Below, piece after piece: positions 42,557 to 52,062 of a DNA stretch of 64,000 nucleotides. A model generated the notes under the pieces. That model was not told the origin of the DNA. It searched no databases and saw only the letters and a list, made by a program, of their open reading frames with translations. Position numbers and translations under genes: made by a program. Within the stretch, counting starts at the first letter, position 1; every line of letters starts with the position of its first letter. The stretch lies in NCBI RefSeq assembly GCF_003060825.1, contig NZ_CP028922.1, forward strand, positions 3,922,501-3,986,500, read 5' to 3'. The stretch is from Paenibacillus sp. CAA11 (GTDB lineage: Bacteria > Bacillota > Bacilli > Paenibacillales > Paenibacillaceae).

Positions 42557-45500
42557 TTACGAATACAGCCAGACACGCATTAAGGATAAGAGCTGATCCG
42601 TCTGAATCGGTTTTTTCATATAATCTGAGGCTCCGGCTTCAATACATTTCACGCGGTCTTCTTTCATCGCTTTGGCTGTAAGTGCAATAATAGGCAGCTT
42701 CTCGAACTCAGGAATTTGGCGAATGCGGCGCATCGCCTCATACCCGTCCATCTCAGGCATCATCATATCCATAAGCACGAGATCGAAATCCCCATGTTCC
42801 TCGATCAGCTCAATAGCCTCTCTGCCATTCTCCGCAAATACCACCTCCATGCGGTATCCTTCCAAGACACTGGATAGAGCAAATACGTTACGTACGTCGT
42901 CATCCACAAGCAGAATCTTCTTGTTCTCGAACAAAGTCTCCTTATTATGCAGTTGACGGAGAATTTGACGTTTATCCTCTGGCAGATCGGCCTCTACCCG
43001 GTGCAGGAACAAGGTGGTCTCATCCAGCAGGCGTTCTGGAGATTTTACATCTTTAATAATGATAGACTCCGCATACTTGCGCAGGCGTGTCTCTTCCTTG
43101 CTGTCCAGCTCTTTACCTGTGTAAATGATGATCGGCAGATCATTCAAATCTTCATCATCCCGAATTTGATCAAGCAGGTCAAAACCGGTCATGTCTGTAA
43201 GCATCAAGTCCAGCACCATGCAATCATAGTGCTGCTCGCGAAGCTCGGTCAGCGCCTCTCGCCCCGTAGCGACCGCCTTAATGACTACATCATCATGCCC
43301 GATCAGTTCTATAATGGCATTGCTTTGTATTTCGTCATCCTCTACCACAAGCAGATGCTTTAAGCTCTTCTCCATATAAGACTCTATGTGGGAGAAGGCG
43401 TCCTCTAAGCTTTCCGTGGAGGATGGCTTCTTCAGGTAAGCGATCGCCCCCATCATGAGTCCCTGCTTAATATCATCAACAACGGAGATGACATGAACAG
43501 GAATGTGCCGGGTCTCTGCACTGCTCTTCAGCTCATTCAGAATCGACCAGCCGTCGATAACAGGAAGCTGAATATCCAGAATAATAGCATCTGGCAAGTA
43601 GTTGCGGGCCATATGCAGACCCACATCCCCCTGCAAGGCAACGAGAACCTTGAAGCCGTGCTCGCGGGCCATATCAAGAAGAATCTGGGCGAAATGCACA
43701 TCGTCTTCAACCACCAGCAGCACCCGGTCATTCGGACCGATCGCCTCGCGGTCATCCTCAAATGGCTGTGCCGTTTGGATCGCTGGCTGAGCCTGCTTCG
43801 GCTGCGGAGCGGAAAGGGTGTTAGCCGGAGCAGTATGATTCTCCCTGCTATCCAGATCAGCCGACGCCGCGCTGGCCTCCTCGTGAACCATGAAGAGACG
43901 GGAGGAAGTGACCTTCGGCAGATACATCGTAAAGGTGCTTCCCTCGCCTTCTTTCGTCTCAAGTCCAATACCACCGCCAAGCAGCGAAGCCAGCCCGCGG
44001 CTGATCGATAGCCCTAGTCCGGTGCCGCCGTACTTCCGGCTGGTCGTTCCATCCACTTGCTGGAACGCCTCAAAGATCAGATCCGTCTTATCCTGCGGTA
44101 TGCCTATACCGGTATCCTTAACGGACAGGGCCAGGTATTCCTGGTCCGGATCGAGATAGCCGGGGATTTCATCCGGTGCAGCTTCTGATATGGCAAAGGT
44201 AACCGAGCCCTCGCCCGTAAATTTGAAGGCATTTGACAATAGATTGCGAAGCACCTGCTTCACGCGGTGCCCGTCAGTCATAATCCGTTCGGGAACTCCC
44301 GGCTCGGTCACCACCTGCAGAGCGATATTCCGCTTCTGGGCGACAGGGCCAAAGTTCTGCTGTACGAATTTCTCCAATTCCTTCATGCTGACATATTCAC
44401 GGTTGATCTCCATCTTGCCTGCGTCCACTTTGGACAGATCCAGGATCTCATCGATCATCTTAAGCAAGTCTGCACCTGAATTATAAATCGTCTGTGCATA
44501 TTCCATCTGTTTCTGCGTCAGATTATGCTCCTTGTTCTCCGACAGCAGCTGCGACAGAATGAGCAAGCTGTTCAGCGGGGTGCGAAGCTCATGCGACATA
44601 TTGGCCAGAAATTCAGACTTGTATTTGCTCGTAATGCTCAGCTGCATCGCCTGCTGCTCCAGCTGATTCTTCGTCTTCTCGATCTCCTGGTTCTTCTCCT
44701 CAACCTCTTGAACCTGCTCTTCAAGAGCCCGTGTCTTGGCGATCAGCTCGGTATTAAAGTGCTCCAACTCCTCCTGCTGGCGCTGCAGCAAATCCTCGGA
44801 ACGCTTGAGAGCTTCAGCCTGCTGCTCCAGGTTTTCATTCGAACGCCGCAGCTCCTCCTGTTGAGTCTGAAGTTCCTCTGATTGTACCTGCAGCTCCTCA
44901 GTGAGCGCTTGTGATTCTCGAAGCAGCTCCTCTACGCGTAGTCTTCGTCTGATATTGTTAAGAATAATGCCGAGGCTATTGCTAAGCTCTGCCAGAAGCT
45001 TCTCCTGAAGTGGAGAGAAGTCCAGGAAGTTAGCCACCTCAATCACACCCAGCACCTCATCTTCAAAGATCACCGGGTAAATCATCACCGCCGCTGGAGA
45101 AGCGTCACCAAGGCCTGATTTGATGGACAAATAATTATCCGGTACATTGCGAAGCGTCACCGGAGTCTTATCCAAGGCTACCTGACCGACCAGGCCTTCT
45201 CCCAGCTTAAACTTCTGTCTTGGCTGGGAATCCTCATCCAGTGCATAAGCCCCCGCCAAATGGACCTCATTCGGGCTCTTCTCTTCGTCGTGAATATACA
45301 GCGCCCCGAATCTCCCGCCCAGGACAGGGGTAAATTCGTTGACAAACATTTGAGACACTTGCTCCATAGAGCTTACCCCATGGAACAAATCGGTAATCTT
45401 GGCCAGGTTGGAGCTGATCCAGGTCTGATCCTTCTGGGCCTGATTGAACTTCTTCTCCACTTCCTGCTTCTCTTCAAGGTCTTCCGACATTTCTTGAAAT

Positions 45501-46240
45501 ACCTTGGCGATCGTTCCGATCTCATCTTTGCTGCTAATTTTGATCCGCCGGATCGCCTTGAGCTTCCCTTTACCGAAGCTATTGATCATCATAGATACGG
45601 TGTTCAGTCCGCGGCTTATGCTTGGCAGCACCCACAGCATGACAGCCAGGCCAAGCAGCAGCCCTGCCACCATAATGCCGACTGTCACTTGCAGTGACTG
45701 CTGATAAGCCGCGTTCGCATCGTTAATTTCCTGATCAATCTCCAAATCCTGATAGCTCGATAGCGAGTTAAGGCTAGATAAGATTTCATTCTGCGCTGGA
45801 ATCCCTACCGAGTTCCGATAGGCATTAGCTGAGCCTGTTCCACCCTGCTTGAGCAGGACAAAGGTTCTGTCCAGAAAGGCGGTGTAATTATCCCATGATT
45901 TTTGCACCTGGTTCAGAATGGTCTTCTCATCCACATTTAGCGTGTACCCATTCATTTTGGCCAAATACTTGTCCGCATTTTCTCTATATTTTCTAATCCG
46001 TGCCTCACTATCTTCTACAGTTACCTCAGAATTCAAAAGCGTGTTCGCCATTTCCTTGGTAATCTCATTAACCTGTCCTCGAATATCACCGGAGCTTCTC
46101 ACCTTTAGATAACGTTGATGATATATCTTGTCCATCTGGTCATTCATATAACTCATGCGGTCATAGCCGATAAATGTCAGCACCAGCAATATAAGCATCA
46201 TCGTACTAAAGCCAATCAGCAGCTTGCTCTTAATATTCAT
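42557..46240 (-). CDS. Membrane hybrid sensor kinase with GAF and three receivers, RsbK-like
   Basis: 1227 residues. TM1 (7-27), a four-helix CHASE3-like extracytoplasmic domain (about 28-185), TM2 (about 190-210), HAMP, GAF (about 285-430), a long Glu/Gln-rich coiled coil (430-535), HisKA with His550 in [12 protein letters not shown], HATPase ([23 protein letters not shown]). Three receivers follow at about 837-960, 961-1104 and 1105-1227, each with the phosphoacceptor Asp (LDIQLP, LDLMLT, MDMMMP). The ATG overlaps the stop of the PP2C gene (ATGA), so sensor and phosphatase are coupled. The layout resembles RsbK of Bacillus cereus, but with three receivers. It likely senses a stress signal and phosphorylates the REC domain of the phosphatase. 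Confidence 0.93.
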   Translation of the reverse strand: MNIKSKLLIGFSTMMLILLVLTFIGYDRMSYMNDQMDKIYHQRYLKVRSSGDIRGQVNEITKEMANTLLNSEVTVEDSEARIRKYRENADKYLAKMNGYTLNVDEKTILNQVQKSWDNYTAFLDRTFVLLKQGGTGSANAYRNSVGIPAQNEILSSLNSLSSYQDLEIDQEINDANAAYQQSLQVTVGIMVAGLLLGLAVMLWVLPSISRGLNTVSMMINSFGKGKLKAIRRIKISSKDEIGTIAKVFQEMSEDLEEKQEVEKKFNQAQKDQTWISSNLAKITDLFHGVSSMEQVSQMFVNEFTPVLGGRFGALYIHDEEKSPNEVHLAGAYALDEDSQPRQKFKLGEGLVGQVALDKTPVTLRNVPDNYLSIKSGLGDASPAAVMIYPVIFEDEVLGVIEVANFLDFSPLQEKLLAELSNSLGIILNNIRRRLRVEELLRESQALTEELQVQSEELQTQQEELRRSNENLEQQAEALKRSEDLLQRQQEELEHFNTELIAKTRALEEQVQEVEEKNQEIEKTKNQLEQQAMQLSITSKYKSEFLANMSHELRTPLNSLLILSQLLSENKEHNLTQKQMEYAQTIYNSGADLLKMIDEILDLSKVDAGKMEINREYVSMKELEKFVQQNFGPVAQKRNIALQVVTEPGVPERIMTDGHRVKQVLRNLLSNAFKFTGEGSVTFAISEAAPDEIPGYLDPDQEYLALSVKDTGIGIPQDKTDLIFEAFQQVDGTTSRKYGGTGLGLSISRGLASLLGGGIGLETKEGEGSTFTMYLPKVTSSRLFMVHEEASAASADLDSRENHTAPANTLSAPQPKQAQPAIQTAQPFEDDREAIGPNDRVLLVVEDDVHFAQILLDMAREHGFKVLVALQGDVGLHMARNYLPDAIILDIQLPVIDGWSILNELKSSAETRHIPVHVISVVDDIKQGLMMGAIAYLKKPSSTESLEDAFSHIESYMEKSLKHLLVVEDDEIQSNAIIELIGHDDVVIKAVATGREALTELREQHYDCMVLDLMLTDMTGFDLLDQIRDDEDLNDLPIIIYTGKELDSKEETRLRKYAESIIIKDVKSPERLLDETTLFLHRVEADLPEDKRQILRQLHNKETLFENKKILLVDDDVRNVFALSSVLEGYRMEVVFAENGREAIELIEEHGDFDLVLMDMMMPEMDGYEAMRRIRQIPEFEKLPIIALTAKAMKEDRVKCIEAGASDYMKKPIQTDQLLSLMRVWLYS

Positions 46241-47406
46241 TCCCTATACGCTCCTTCTCCCAGCGATATCCAGACCAGGCACTTATCATCTTCCCGTTCC
46301 GCTTGTATATCGTCATCGAAGAAGAGATGCTGCATCCGTTCAAGATCCATAACATGACTATCTTTCAATTGTTCTGTCAAAAAATGAAGCTGAGCGTCCT
46401 GATCTCCTTCTACAGCTTCGAGCAAGCCATCCGTATAAAGAACGATATGACCGTCCCCTTCATAGGTTAGTGTTCTAGGCGTTGCTTCAATTTTGTCAAA
46501 TAGGCCTACCGGTGCACATACCGTATCTAAATGTTCAATCCGGCCATCCGCATGATAGAACAAGCCGGGAGGATGGCCTGCATTAACATAATCAATCCGC
46601 TTGTATCGGGTGTCCACCACCAGATAAATGGCCGTAAAATAATATTGAACGAGCTGGCTGTCTATATGAAGCTGATTAAACCGCCGATTCAGCTCCTGAA
46701 TTACCTTCTCTGGATCTACGTAAGTACTTACCGTATCCTTCAGCACCGATGCAATGAACATACAGAACAGCGAAGAGGAAATTCCGTGGCCCATCATATC
46801 GAGTAAAATAACACCATACCTGCCCTCTCCCAGCGAGTACCAGGCATATAAATCGCCTGCCAGCTCATAAGAAGGCTTGTACAACGCATTCACCGAGAAA
46901 TTTGCCGCCTCAATAGGCTGGCTAAGAACAGCGTTCTGCACTAATGCCGCCAGCTTAAGCTCCTCCTGAATTCGCTGATCGCGCTCCTTATGCCAGTCTT
47001 TCTCCTGCTTTAGGCGCAGCGCCAGACGAATTCTGGCCATAAGCTCGACTTTGTTGATCGGCTTGGTTACATAATCAACAGCCCCTGCATCCAAGGCCTC
47101 TGCAAGCTTCTTCGAATCGCCGACGGCTGTGACCATAATGATCGGAATATCCTTCAAGTGCTGATAATTCTGAATGATTCTGCAGGCCTCAATGCCATCC
47201 ATCTCCGGCATCATCATGTCAAGGAGAATGAGGTCGATATGAACAGGACCCCGTGCAGGCGCCTCTTGGCCCTGCTCAATTCCAAGCTCCCGAAGCATTT
47301 CAAAAGCTGAGGATACCGAAACGGTATTCCGGTAGTTCTCTTTCTTTAAAATTTCACGAATAATAATGATATTAGTGGGATTGTCATCAACGATTAATAT
47401 TCTCAT
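46237..47406 (-). CDS. Response-regulator PP2C serine phosphatase, RsbY-like
   Basis: 389 residues from ATG 47406 (AAAGGAG upstream; an in-frame start eight codons earlier is unsupported). N-terminal receiver with the DD pair (IVDDNPTN), [13 protein letters not shown] phosphoacceptor and TKPI. A short linker leads to a SpoIIE/PP2C domain (about 150-385): metal-binding Asp and Gly in YGVILLDMMGHGISSSLFCMF, and late LYTDGLLEA. Same architecture as RsbY of the Bacillus cereus group and RsbU-type phosphatases, which dephosphorylate RsbV to release SigB. First gene of the kinase cluster, four bases overlapping the sensor. Confidence 0.92.
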   Translation of the reverse strand: MRILIVDDNPTNIIIIREILKKENYRNTVSVSSAFEMLRELGIEQGQEAPARGPVHIDLILLDMMMPEMDGIEACRIIQNYQHLKDIPIIMVTAVGDSKKLAEALDAGAVDYVTKPINKVELMARIRLALRLKQEKDWHKERDQRIQEELKLAALVQNAVLSQPIEAANFSVNALYKPSYELAGDLYAWYSLGEGRYGVILLDMMGHGISSSLFCMFIASVLKDTVSTYVDPEKVIQELNRRFNQLHIDSQLVQYYFTAIYLVVDTRYKRIDYVNAGHPPGLFYHADGRIEHLDTVCAPVGLFDKIEATPRTLTYEGDGHIVLYTDGLLEAVEGDQDAQLHFLTEQLKDSHVMDLERMQHLFFDDDIQAEREDDKCLVWISLGEGAYRE

Positions 47407-47526
47407 AGTCTCTCCTTTACCGAAAAGCAAGGTCGCACACTATTATTCTTCTACTATATCATCGAACAACCATACACTATGAATGCAATGATTGCTATAT
47501 ACATCTATATAGGTCATCCAAAACAT

Positions 47527-47564
47527 AGATAAGGAATGAGAGTACACACTCCCATTCCTTATCT
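47527..47564 (-). terminator. Terminator of the YflT-domain gene
   Basis: AGATAAGGAATGAGAGT pairs with ACTCCCATTCCTTATCT over 17 bases with one mismatch. The minus strand continues with ATGTTTTGG. Confidence 0.8.
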
Positions 47565-47598
47565 ATAATTTGAAATTATATTCAGATGAAAAGCTTAG

Positions 47599-47940
47599 TC
47601 ATTTTCGAGTAGCGATAACCAATACTTTTCCCAAATCTAGTTCCTTCTCATAAAAAGCAGCTTCCGATTCCGTAAAGCCTAATGCCACAATCTTGGCACG
47701 CAGCTCATCACCGCGGGATCTGAACAGGTTGGCTATAGAGGTAAATACACCCTCCTCCTTAATTCCAATCTCGCCCGTATCCGCTGCTTCCGCAATGCGA
47801 TCTGTGCGATCCTGTTCATGGGCCAGCACATAGATATTCTCTGAAAGATATCCTGTATTTCTGAGCTCATTAACCGTCTCGACAGCCTGAACCCCATTCT
47901 GAACTACCTTGGCGTAAGATTTAGCATTGATTGAACTCAT
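47599..47940 (-). CDS. YflT-domain (general stress protein 17M-like) protein
   Basis: 113 residues from ATG 47940 (AGAGGAGA ten bases upstream; the GTG three codons earlier is too close). The pattern YAKVVQNGVQAVETVNELRNTGYLSENIYVLAHEQDRTDRIAEAADTG is the 'heat-induced stress protein YflT' domain (PF11181) of general stress protein 17M. Members are SigB-dependent in B. subtilis; the molecular role is unknown. A very good SigB-type box lies at 48011-48036. The gene lies directly beyond the rsbY-like gene. Confidence 0.9.
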   Translation of the reverse strand: MSSINAKSYAKVVQNGVQAVETVNELRNTGYLSENIYVLAHEQDRTDRIAEAADTGEIGIKEEGVFTSIANLFRSRGDELRAKIVALGFTESEAAFYEKELDLGKVLVIATRK

Positions 47941-48010
47941 GGTCTTCACTCTCCTCTTTTATTAATAATAAGAATGATAGGAATCCCGTCGTTCATCTAT
48001 CGAAAGGTCA

Positions 48011-48036
48011 TTACCCACCTTGAAGGCAGCTGAAAC
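48011..48036 (-). promoter_or_regulatory. SigB-type promoter of the YflT-domain gene
   Basis: Minus strand: GTTTCA (48031-48036), 14 bases, GGGTAA (48011-48016). The spacing is identical to the rsbV box, 71 bases upstream of the ATG. Confidence 0.75.
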
Positions 48037-48056
48037 ATGTCTTTGCTGATTTGTTT

Positions 48057-48575
48057 TTAGGAAGCAGTGGTATCAAATAAATCCAAGCCTGTAATCTCCC
48101 CTGTTGAATTCCTGTAAATTTTGATCGCAGCCAGTCCGCGAATATAAACATCGCCGTCCTCCGCAGAATCATCGGGGTCCCCTAAGGCTTGAACGATCGC
48201 TTTGTCTTCAAGTGAAATCTCCCGTCCATTTATGCTTACCTTTTGATTCGGATCACAGTGCACATAGTACACCCAGTTATCATAGAGCCCCACGGTAGCA
48301 TCCTTGTAATGATACTCTATGTACCCGGTGATCGGATCCTGGGTTACCTTAGCCGGCCTGCCTCTTTTGTGAAGCAGAGTATCTCTGGTATCGCTTAAGG
48401 ATACGCCGTTCAAGCTATCAAAGGATGTAAGCTTCTCGGCCCAAGATGCGCGCCAAGTCTGAGCAACCGCCAGCCTTGCAGACGGCTGTACGGTTAAATC
48501 CTGACCAGCCGTTTGTGGGCCATGAACATTCATGGGAGAAAGCAAGGCTAGAAGTAAAATCCAAATGTTAATCAT
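48057..48575 (-). CDS. Exported hypothetical protein
   Basis: 172 residues from ATG 48575 (AAGGGG eight bases upstream). Signal-like N-terminus MINIWILLLALLSPMN, then a domain with LNGVSLSDTRDTLLHKRGRPAKVTQD...GYIEYHYKDATVGLYDNWVYYVHCDP. The G-x-P...Y pattern recalls small BamE/SmpA-like or beta-sandwich lipid-envelope proteins, but no family is claimed. It follows the DUF948 gene by 48 bases on the same strand and so probably shares its SigB-type promoter. Confidence 0.75.
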   Translation of the reverse strand: MINIWILLLALLSPMNVHGPQTAGQDLTVQPSARLAVAQTWRASWAEKLTSFDSLNGVSLSDTRDTLLHKRGRPAKVTQDPITGYIEYHYKDATVGLYDNWVYYVHCDPNQKVSINGREISLEDKAIVQALGDPDDSAEDGDVYIRGLAAIKIYRNSTGEITGLDLFDTTAS

Positions 48576-48623
48576 CGTTCTCACCCCTTTGCTTTAGAAC
48601 CCCGATGCAGGCTGTCTATTCGA

Positions 48624-49142
48624 TTAGCTGCGGTATTTCTGCCACAGTCCTGCTGCTACATCCACCCACTTCATCCAACCTGCCTTGGAACCGGACGCGC
48701 TTGCATTCGGCTGCACTGCAGCATAGCTGTTCAACGTTCTATCAGAAGGTGTCTGAACTGCAGCGTTGGCGGCAGCCTTCGGATCCGCCTTAACCTTATG
48801 CTCTGTCGAGGATTTCTTAAAACGCTCAATTAAGGTAGTAGACACCTGTTTGGCTGCAAGCGTAACCTCGTTCAAAACATCTCCTACATTCTTCACGGTC
48901 TCCAGAACCGGATCAATTTGCTTCATCTTATGCTGAACGTCCTCCGTAATCCCGTTAGCCTGCCGTAGAACCTGCTTGACCTCATAGCTAAGCTCATCAA
49001 TCGTCTTCTGAACCTCCTGCAAAGTCTGTGAGGTTTTATCCAAGGAAGTTTCTGCTGCTTTCAAAGTCTTGATTAAGTAAACTACCAGCGCTGCAAACGC
49101 AACAGCGATTAACGCCACGCTTAGCTGCCATATGAGTGACAT
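48624..49142 (-). CDS. DUF948 (YtxG-like) stress protein
   Basis: 172 residues from the ATG at 49142 (the ATG at 49148 is too near GAGGG). N-terminal membrane helix LSVALIAVAFAALVVYLIKTL, then a coiled coil (LDKTSQTLQEVQKTIDELSYEVKQVLRQANGITEDVQHKM), as in DUF948. A disordered Ala/Ser/Pro-rich tail follows. In B. subtilis, ytxG is SigB-controlled and adjoins ytxH; here they are apart. A GTTTCG-N14-GGGTAA box lies at 49187-49212. Confidence 0.9.
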   Translation of the reverse strand: MSLIWQLSVALIAVAFAALVVYLIKTLKAAETSLDKTSQTLQEVQKTIDELSYEVKQVLRQANGITEDVQHKMKQIDPVLETVKNVGDVLNEVTLAAKQVSTTLIERFKKSSTEHKVKADPKAAANAAVQTPSDRTLNSYAAVQPNASASGSKAGWMKWVDVAAGLWQKYRS

Positions 49143-49186
49143 AGACATCCCTCGCTTTCTGTCATTGTTATGATGTTATTCCATAG

Positions 49187-49212
49187 TTACCCGAACCATT
49201 TTAGGACGAAAC
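49187..49212 (-). promoter_or_regulatory. SigB-type promoter of the DUF948 gene
   Basis: Minus strand: GTTTCG (49207-49212), 14 bases, GGGTAA (49187-49192), 45 bases upstream of the ATG. Confidence 0.7.
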
Positions 49213-49263
49213 AAACCAAAAACTCCCTCCCCGTAAGGCTTCCTCAAGTATACGCCTCCCATT

Positions 49264-49289
49264 GTTTCACCCTCTCAAAGCCAGGTTAA
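49264..49289 (+). promoter_or_regulatory. SigB-type promoter candidate of the DUF1328 gene
   Basis: Plus strand: GTTTCA (49264-49269), 14 bases, GGTTAA (49284-49289); one G of the -10 is changed. It lies about 130 bases before the start, so a leader with a small AGCGG/CCGCT hairpin would be transcribed. Confidence 0.5.
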
Positions 49290-49417
49290 TTGTCACTACA
49301 AGCGGCCAACACCGCTTTTAGATAACCCGGCAGTAGGGCCGTTAGTTTTTCCTTTAATTGGCCTATGCGCCCCGCGTTGTTATCTTACCACTTATTTATG
49401 AAAGAAGGTTGAATTTC

Positions 49418-49585
49418 ATGTTGAAATGGACTCTGATCTTCCTAGTGGTCGCCCTGGTCGCAGGCATTTTCGGATTCTTCAATATTGTGGCGGCCGCAGC
49501 ATCAATCGCCAAAGTGCTCTTCTTCATCTTCCTTGTACTCTTCATAATTTCGCTGTTTGCCGGTCGCAGTCGCCGTCCTTTGTAG
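49418..49585 (+). CDS. DUF1328 small membrane protein
   Basis: 55 residues from ATG 49418 (AAAGAAGG upstream; an in-frame start 20 codons earlier is unsupported). The sequence [47 protein letters not shown] is the DUF1328/YtjA signature: two hydrophobic helices. Small stress-induced membrane proteins of unknown function. Divergent from the DUF948 gene with two opposed SigB-type boxes in the shared gap. Confidence 0.88.
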   Translation: MLKWTLIFLVVALVAGIFGFFNIVAAAASIAKVLFFIFLVLFIISLFAGRSRRPL

Positions 49586-49682
49586 GAACTCTCCTGCAAC
49601 AAAGAGATAAAAAAAGACTAATATTAATAAAAGCACAGGTGCCGAAAGCACCTGTGCTTTTATTGCGTACATTTAAAAAGAC

Positions 49683-50246
49683 TTACCAAATCAGGGAACC
49701 AAGGTCAAACAGATCAAGAGAAAAATGAAGCTTAAGTCCGCTCCCGGGAAATTCCATGCTGCTAACCTTCACAATATTGGGAAGATACTTGCTGGGATCC
49801 ACTTGAATCGTCTCCAGCCCCAGAGTGTCAGGTGAGAGATCAAGTCCTTTTATGTTTACGGACAAAGGTCTAAGCTCCAGCATGCCGGCTTTATAATCCA
49901 TTTCATATAATGCAACGCCTTCGGTGACGATCGGCCCCCATCCCGCAATCACGTCCGCCGTCAGTTCATTGCCGCTGATCTTAAAATCGGCACCCTTTAT
50001 ATCTACAGGCAGTCTAGTATCCGATTTGTGTAGTGCGATTTCTTTCTTGGCCAGATTGTTGACCTCTTCCTCCGAAAGTGTCATCACGGCCTGCCTTTGC
50101 TTAATCATCGTCTCCAGCTTACTCTTCCATGCAATATCGGTATAGTTCAAATTAAGAGACTTATCAGGTCTTAAATACCAAATTAGCCCGCCTGCTAGCA
50201 GAAGTAGCACTAACAGCAGCACAGCTAAAACTCGTAACCACTTCAA
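49683..50246 (-). CDS. Membrane-anchored hypothetical protein, YpmS/DUF2140-like
   Basis: 187 residues from the TTG 50246 with GGAGG eight bases upstream. One N-terminal membrane helix (WLRVLAVLLLVLLLLAGGLIWYL) and an extracytoplasmic part with AVMTLSEEEVNNLAKKEIALHK and beta-strand-like repeats. The layout resembles YpmS/DUF2140 proteins, but the match is only general. Function unknown. It is convergent with the DUF1328 gene. Confidence 0.7.
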   Translation of the reverse strand: MKWLRVLAVLLLVLLLLAGGLIWYLRPDKSLNLNYTDIAWKSKLETMIKQRQAVMTLSEEEVNNLAKKEIALHKSDTRLPVDIKGADFKISGNELTADVIAGWGPIVTEGVALYEMDYKAGMLELRPLSVNIKGLDLSPDTLGLETIQVDPSKYLPNIVKVSSMEFPGSGLKLHFSLDLFDLGSLIW

Positions 50247-50395
50247 CTGTTTTGCCTCCTCTCTAAAATATAGGTTATAATTACCCCCGGCGTTAAATGT
50301 TTCATTTTTTTTGGCAAAAAATGATTCTAAAGCTTACTTGCATGTTTATATTTCTATTACAATCATCTAACAAAACTCGAGGGAGGAAATAATCA

Positions 50396-50839
50396 ATGAA
50401 AAAAATCGCAGCCATCACAGCTTCTCTTACGCTAAGCGCAGCGCTAGCAACCGCTGCAGGCGCAGCTCCTGCAGGTACTACCACTACTACTGACACCACA
50501 ACCACAACTACAACCACTACCGATACTAACACAACCACTGGCACTACACCAACTGCCACCAACGGCCAGGTCGTTACGTCAACTCCAGCGAATAACAGTA
50601 ATTCGCTGCTGGTGGACGAGCCAATCGTGGTTAAAGAGCTGTTGACCATAGCTCCAGCCCCACTAACCATTAAGGATTTGACTTATTTCTATGACGCTCC
50701 TAACGGCAAGATCTGGAACCGCCTTGGGCCAACAGATGTAACACCAACCGGACAAATCGTTAATGGCTGGGTTGAAATTTACACATGGCTTGGAAAGGCT
50801 TGGGTATACGCTCCCAACTATGTGCCTTACCCATCTTAA
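50396..50839 (+). CDS. Exported protein with a Thr-rich linker
   Basis: 147 residues. The signal peptide MKKIAAITASLTLSAALATAAGA is followed by a strongly Thr-rich, Asp-spaced stretch (residues about 27-55) like a flexible or glycosylated linker. A folded C-terminal part reads LTYFYDAPNGKIWNRLGPTDVTPTGQIVNGWVEIYTWLGKAWVYAPNY and resembles an SH3-like wall-associated module. GGAGG precedes ATG. Function unknown. A perfect two-way terminator follows. Confidence 0.82.
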   Translation: MKKIAAITASLTLSAALATAAGAAPAGTTTTTDTTTTTTTTTDTNTTTGTTPTATNGQVVTSTPANNSNSLLVDEPIVVKELLTIAPAPLTIKDLTYFYDAPNGKIWNRLGPTDVTPTGQIVNGWVEIYTWLGKAWVYAPNYVPYPS

Positions 50840-50876
50840 TATAAAGCTATTTCGCCTTACATGTTCAGGCAGGCAT

Positions 50877-50923
50877 AAAGCAAAACGGATATCCCCTAGC
50901 CAAAGGGATATCCGTTTTGCTTT
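50877..50923. terminator. Two-way terminator between the Thr-rich gene and NlpC/P60
   Basis: A 19-base arm AAAGCAAAACGGATATCCC (50877-50895) pairs perfectly with its complement (50905-50923); the A-rich start and T-rich end serve both convergent genes. Confidence 0.9.
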
Positions 50924-50931
50924 ATACTCTC

Positions 50932-51960
50932 TCATTGAATAACACTACCGCCGAACAAGAACCGCTTTTCCCATGAGCCTCCAAAACTATCGATTCTTAC
51001 TCCACCTGAGGCTACAGAATAAGTATGAAGCATTTTACCGTCCCCCAAATAGATCGCTACATGGGTTATGCGCTGCTTATCCTTATCAATGTTCTGATAT
51101 GCCGCAGAGCCTGAACCTTTATAATCCATGAAGAACATCAGATCTCCTGCCTTCAGCGAAGCCGCATCATATACCGCTTTGCTGTTCTCCTTAACCCAAG
51201 CTCCCTGGCTGCGTGAATCCGCAGGAAGAGTGATGTTTAGCGCTTCCCGGTATGCGGTTCTGACAAAGTCAGAGCAGTCGAACGTATCTGTTGTGCTTCG
51301 GTCCGAACCGTATTCGTACGGAGTTCCCAGATACTTTTTCCCTGCAGCAATCACTTTTTCAATCCGTGAATCATAGGACTCCGAGCTGCCTGAATTTTGG
51401 GTGGATGCGTCTGAAGTGCCGCTTTCCTTCTGCGTGCCTGCCTCACCGATACGGACGTATTTCTCCTGCGAGCTTACATACCCCTCTATCCCGGAAGCCG
51501 TCTTCACTTTATAGAAGTATTTCGAACTATCATCCAGGATCTGAACGCGGTCACCTTCATACAGGAATCCAATAACCGTGCTTGACATCGAAGGCTTGTC
51601 CCGCAAATTCACCGTGGTCTGAGCATAACCTGTCTGACCCGAGCCTGTTTGATTGCCGCTCCCCCCGCCAAGCTGTATGTACTTGTCCGCAGAGCTCGCA
51701 TAGCCGACTGTGCCTGAGGATGTTTTTACTTTATAAAAATAGCTATTGCTGCTATCTAATATCGTTACGTTTTCTCCCGTCTTCAGCAGACCAATAATCT
51801 TCCCAGAGGTGGAAGGCTTATCCCTTAGATTCACACCAGAGACTACAGTACCTGTCTGAACCTTAGTCTGAGCAGTTGAAGCATAAGTTGACGCCGGCAG
51901 GGCCGGGACGGTTAGAAGTATCGCGGCGCTAAGAAGCGCAGCGGATAATTTCATCTTCAT
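50932..51960 (-). CDS. Secreted SH3-SH3-NlpC/P60 endopeptidase
   Basis: 342 residues from ATG 51960 (AAGGAGG upstream; the ATG at 51984 is less suited). Signal peptide (MKLSAALLSAAILLTVPALPASTYA), two bacterial SH3 repeats (VVSGVNLRDKPSTSGKIIGLL..., TTVNLRDKPSMSSTVIGFLYEG...), a Ser/Gln linker, and a C-terminal NlpC/P60 domain. The catalytic Cys is in TFDCSDFVRTAYREAL and the His in THVAIYLGDGKMLH. It should cleave peptide cross-links of the cell wall outside the cell. A -10-like TATAAT lies at 52033-52038. Confidence 0.92.
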   Translation of the reverse strand: MKMKLSAALLSAAILLTVPALPASTYASTAQTKVQTGTVVSGVNLRDKPSTSGKIIGLLKTGENVTILDSSNSYFYKVKTSSGTVGYASSADKYIQLGGGSGNQTGSGQTGYAQTTVNLRDKPSMSSTVIGFLYEGDRVQILDDSSKYFYKVKTASGIEGYVSSQEKYVRIGEAGTQKESGTSDASTQNSGSSESYDSRIEKVIAAGKKYLGTPYEYGSDRSTTDTFDCSDFVRTAYREALNITLPADSRSQGAWVKENSKAVYDAASLKAGDLMFFMDYKGSGSAAYQNIDKDKQRITHVAIYLGDGKMLHTYSVASGGVRIDSFGGSWEKRFLFGGSVIQ

Positions 51961-52032
51961 AGGAAACCTCCTTGATGTCATCAATCACGTTGTCACTAAG
52001 CCTCCTGTCTTGCCCCCTTTCCGCTTGTCCCC

Positions 52033-52062
52033 ATTATAATCAGGCCCCTTCTAACTTGAGAA
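52033..52062 (-). promoter_or_regulatory. Promoter candidate of the NlpC/P60 gene
   Basis: Minus strand: TATAAT (52033-52038) with TTCTCA (52057-52062) 18 bases upstream. The -10 is perfect, the -35 poor. Confidence 0.45.

Noticed and set aside
50470..50560. Tandem DNA repeat or CRISPR-like array
   Set aside because: The short ACC/ACT repeats simply encode the Thr-rich linker; there are no spacers.
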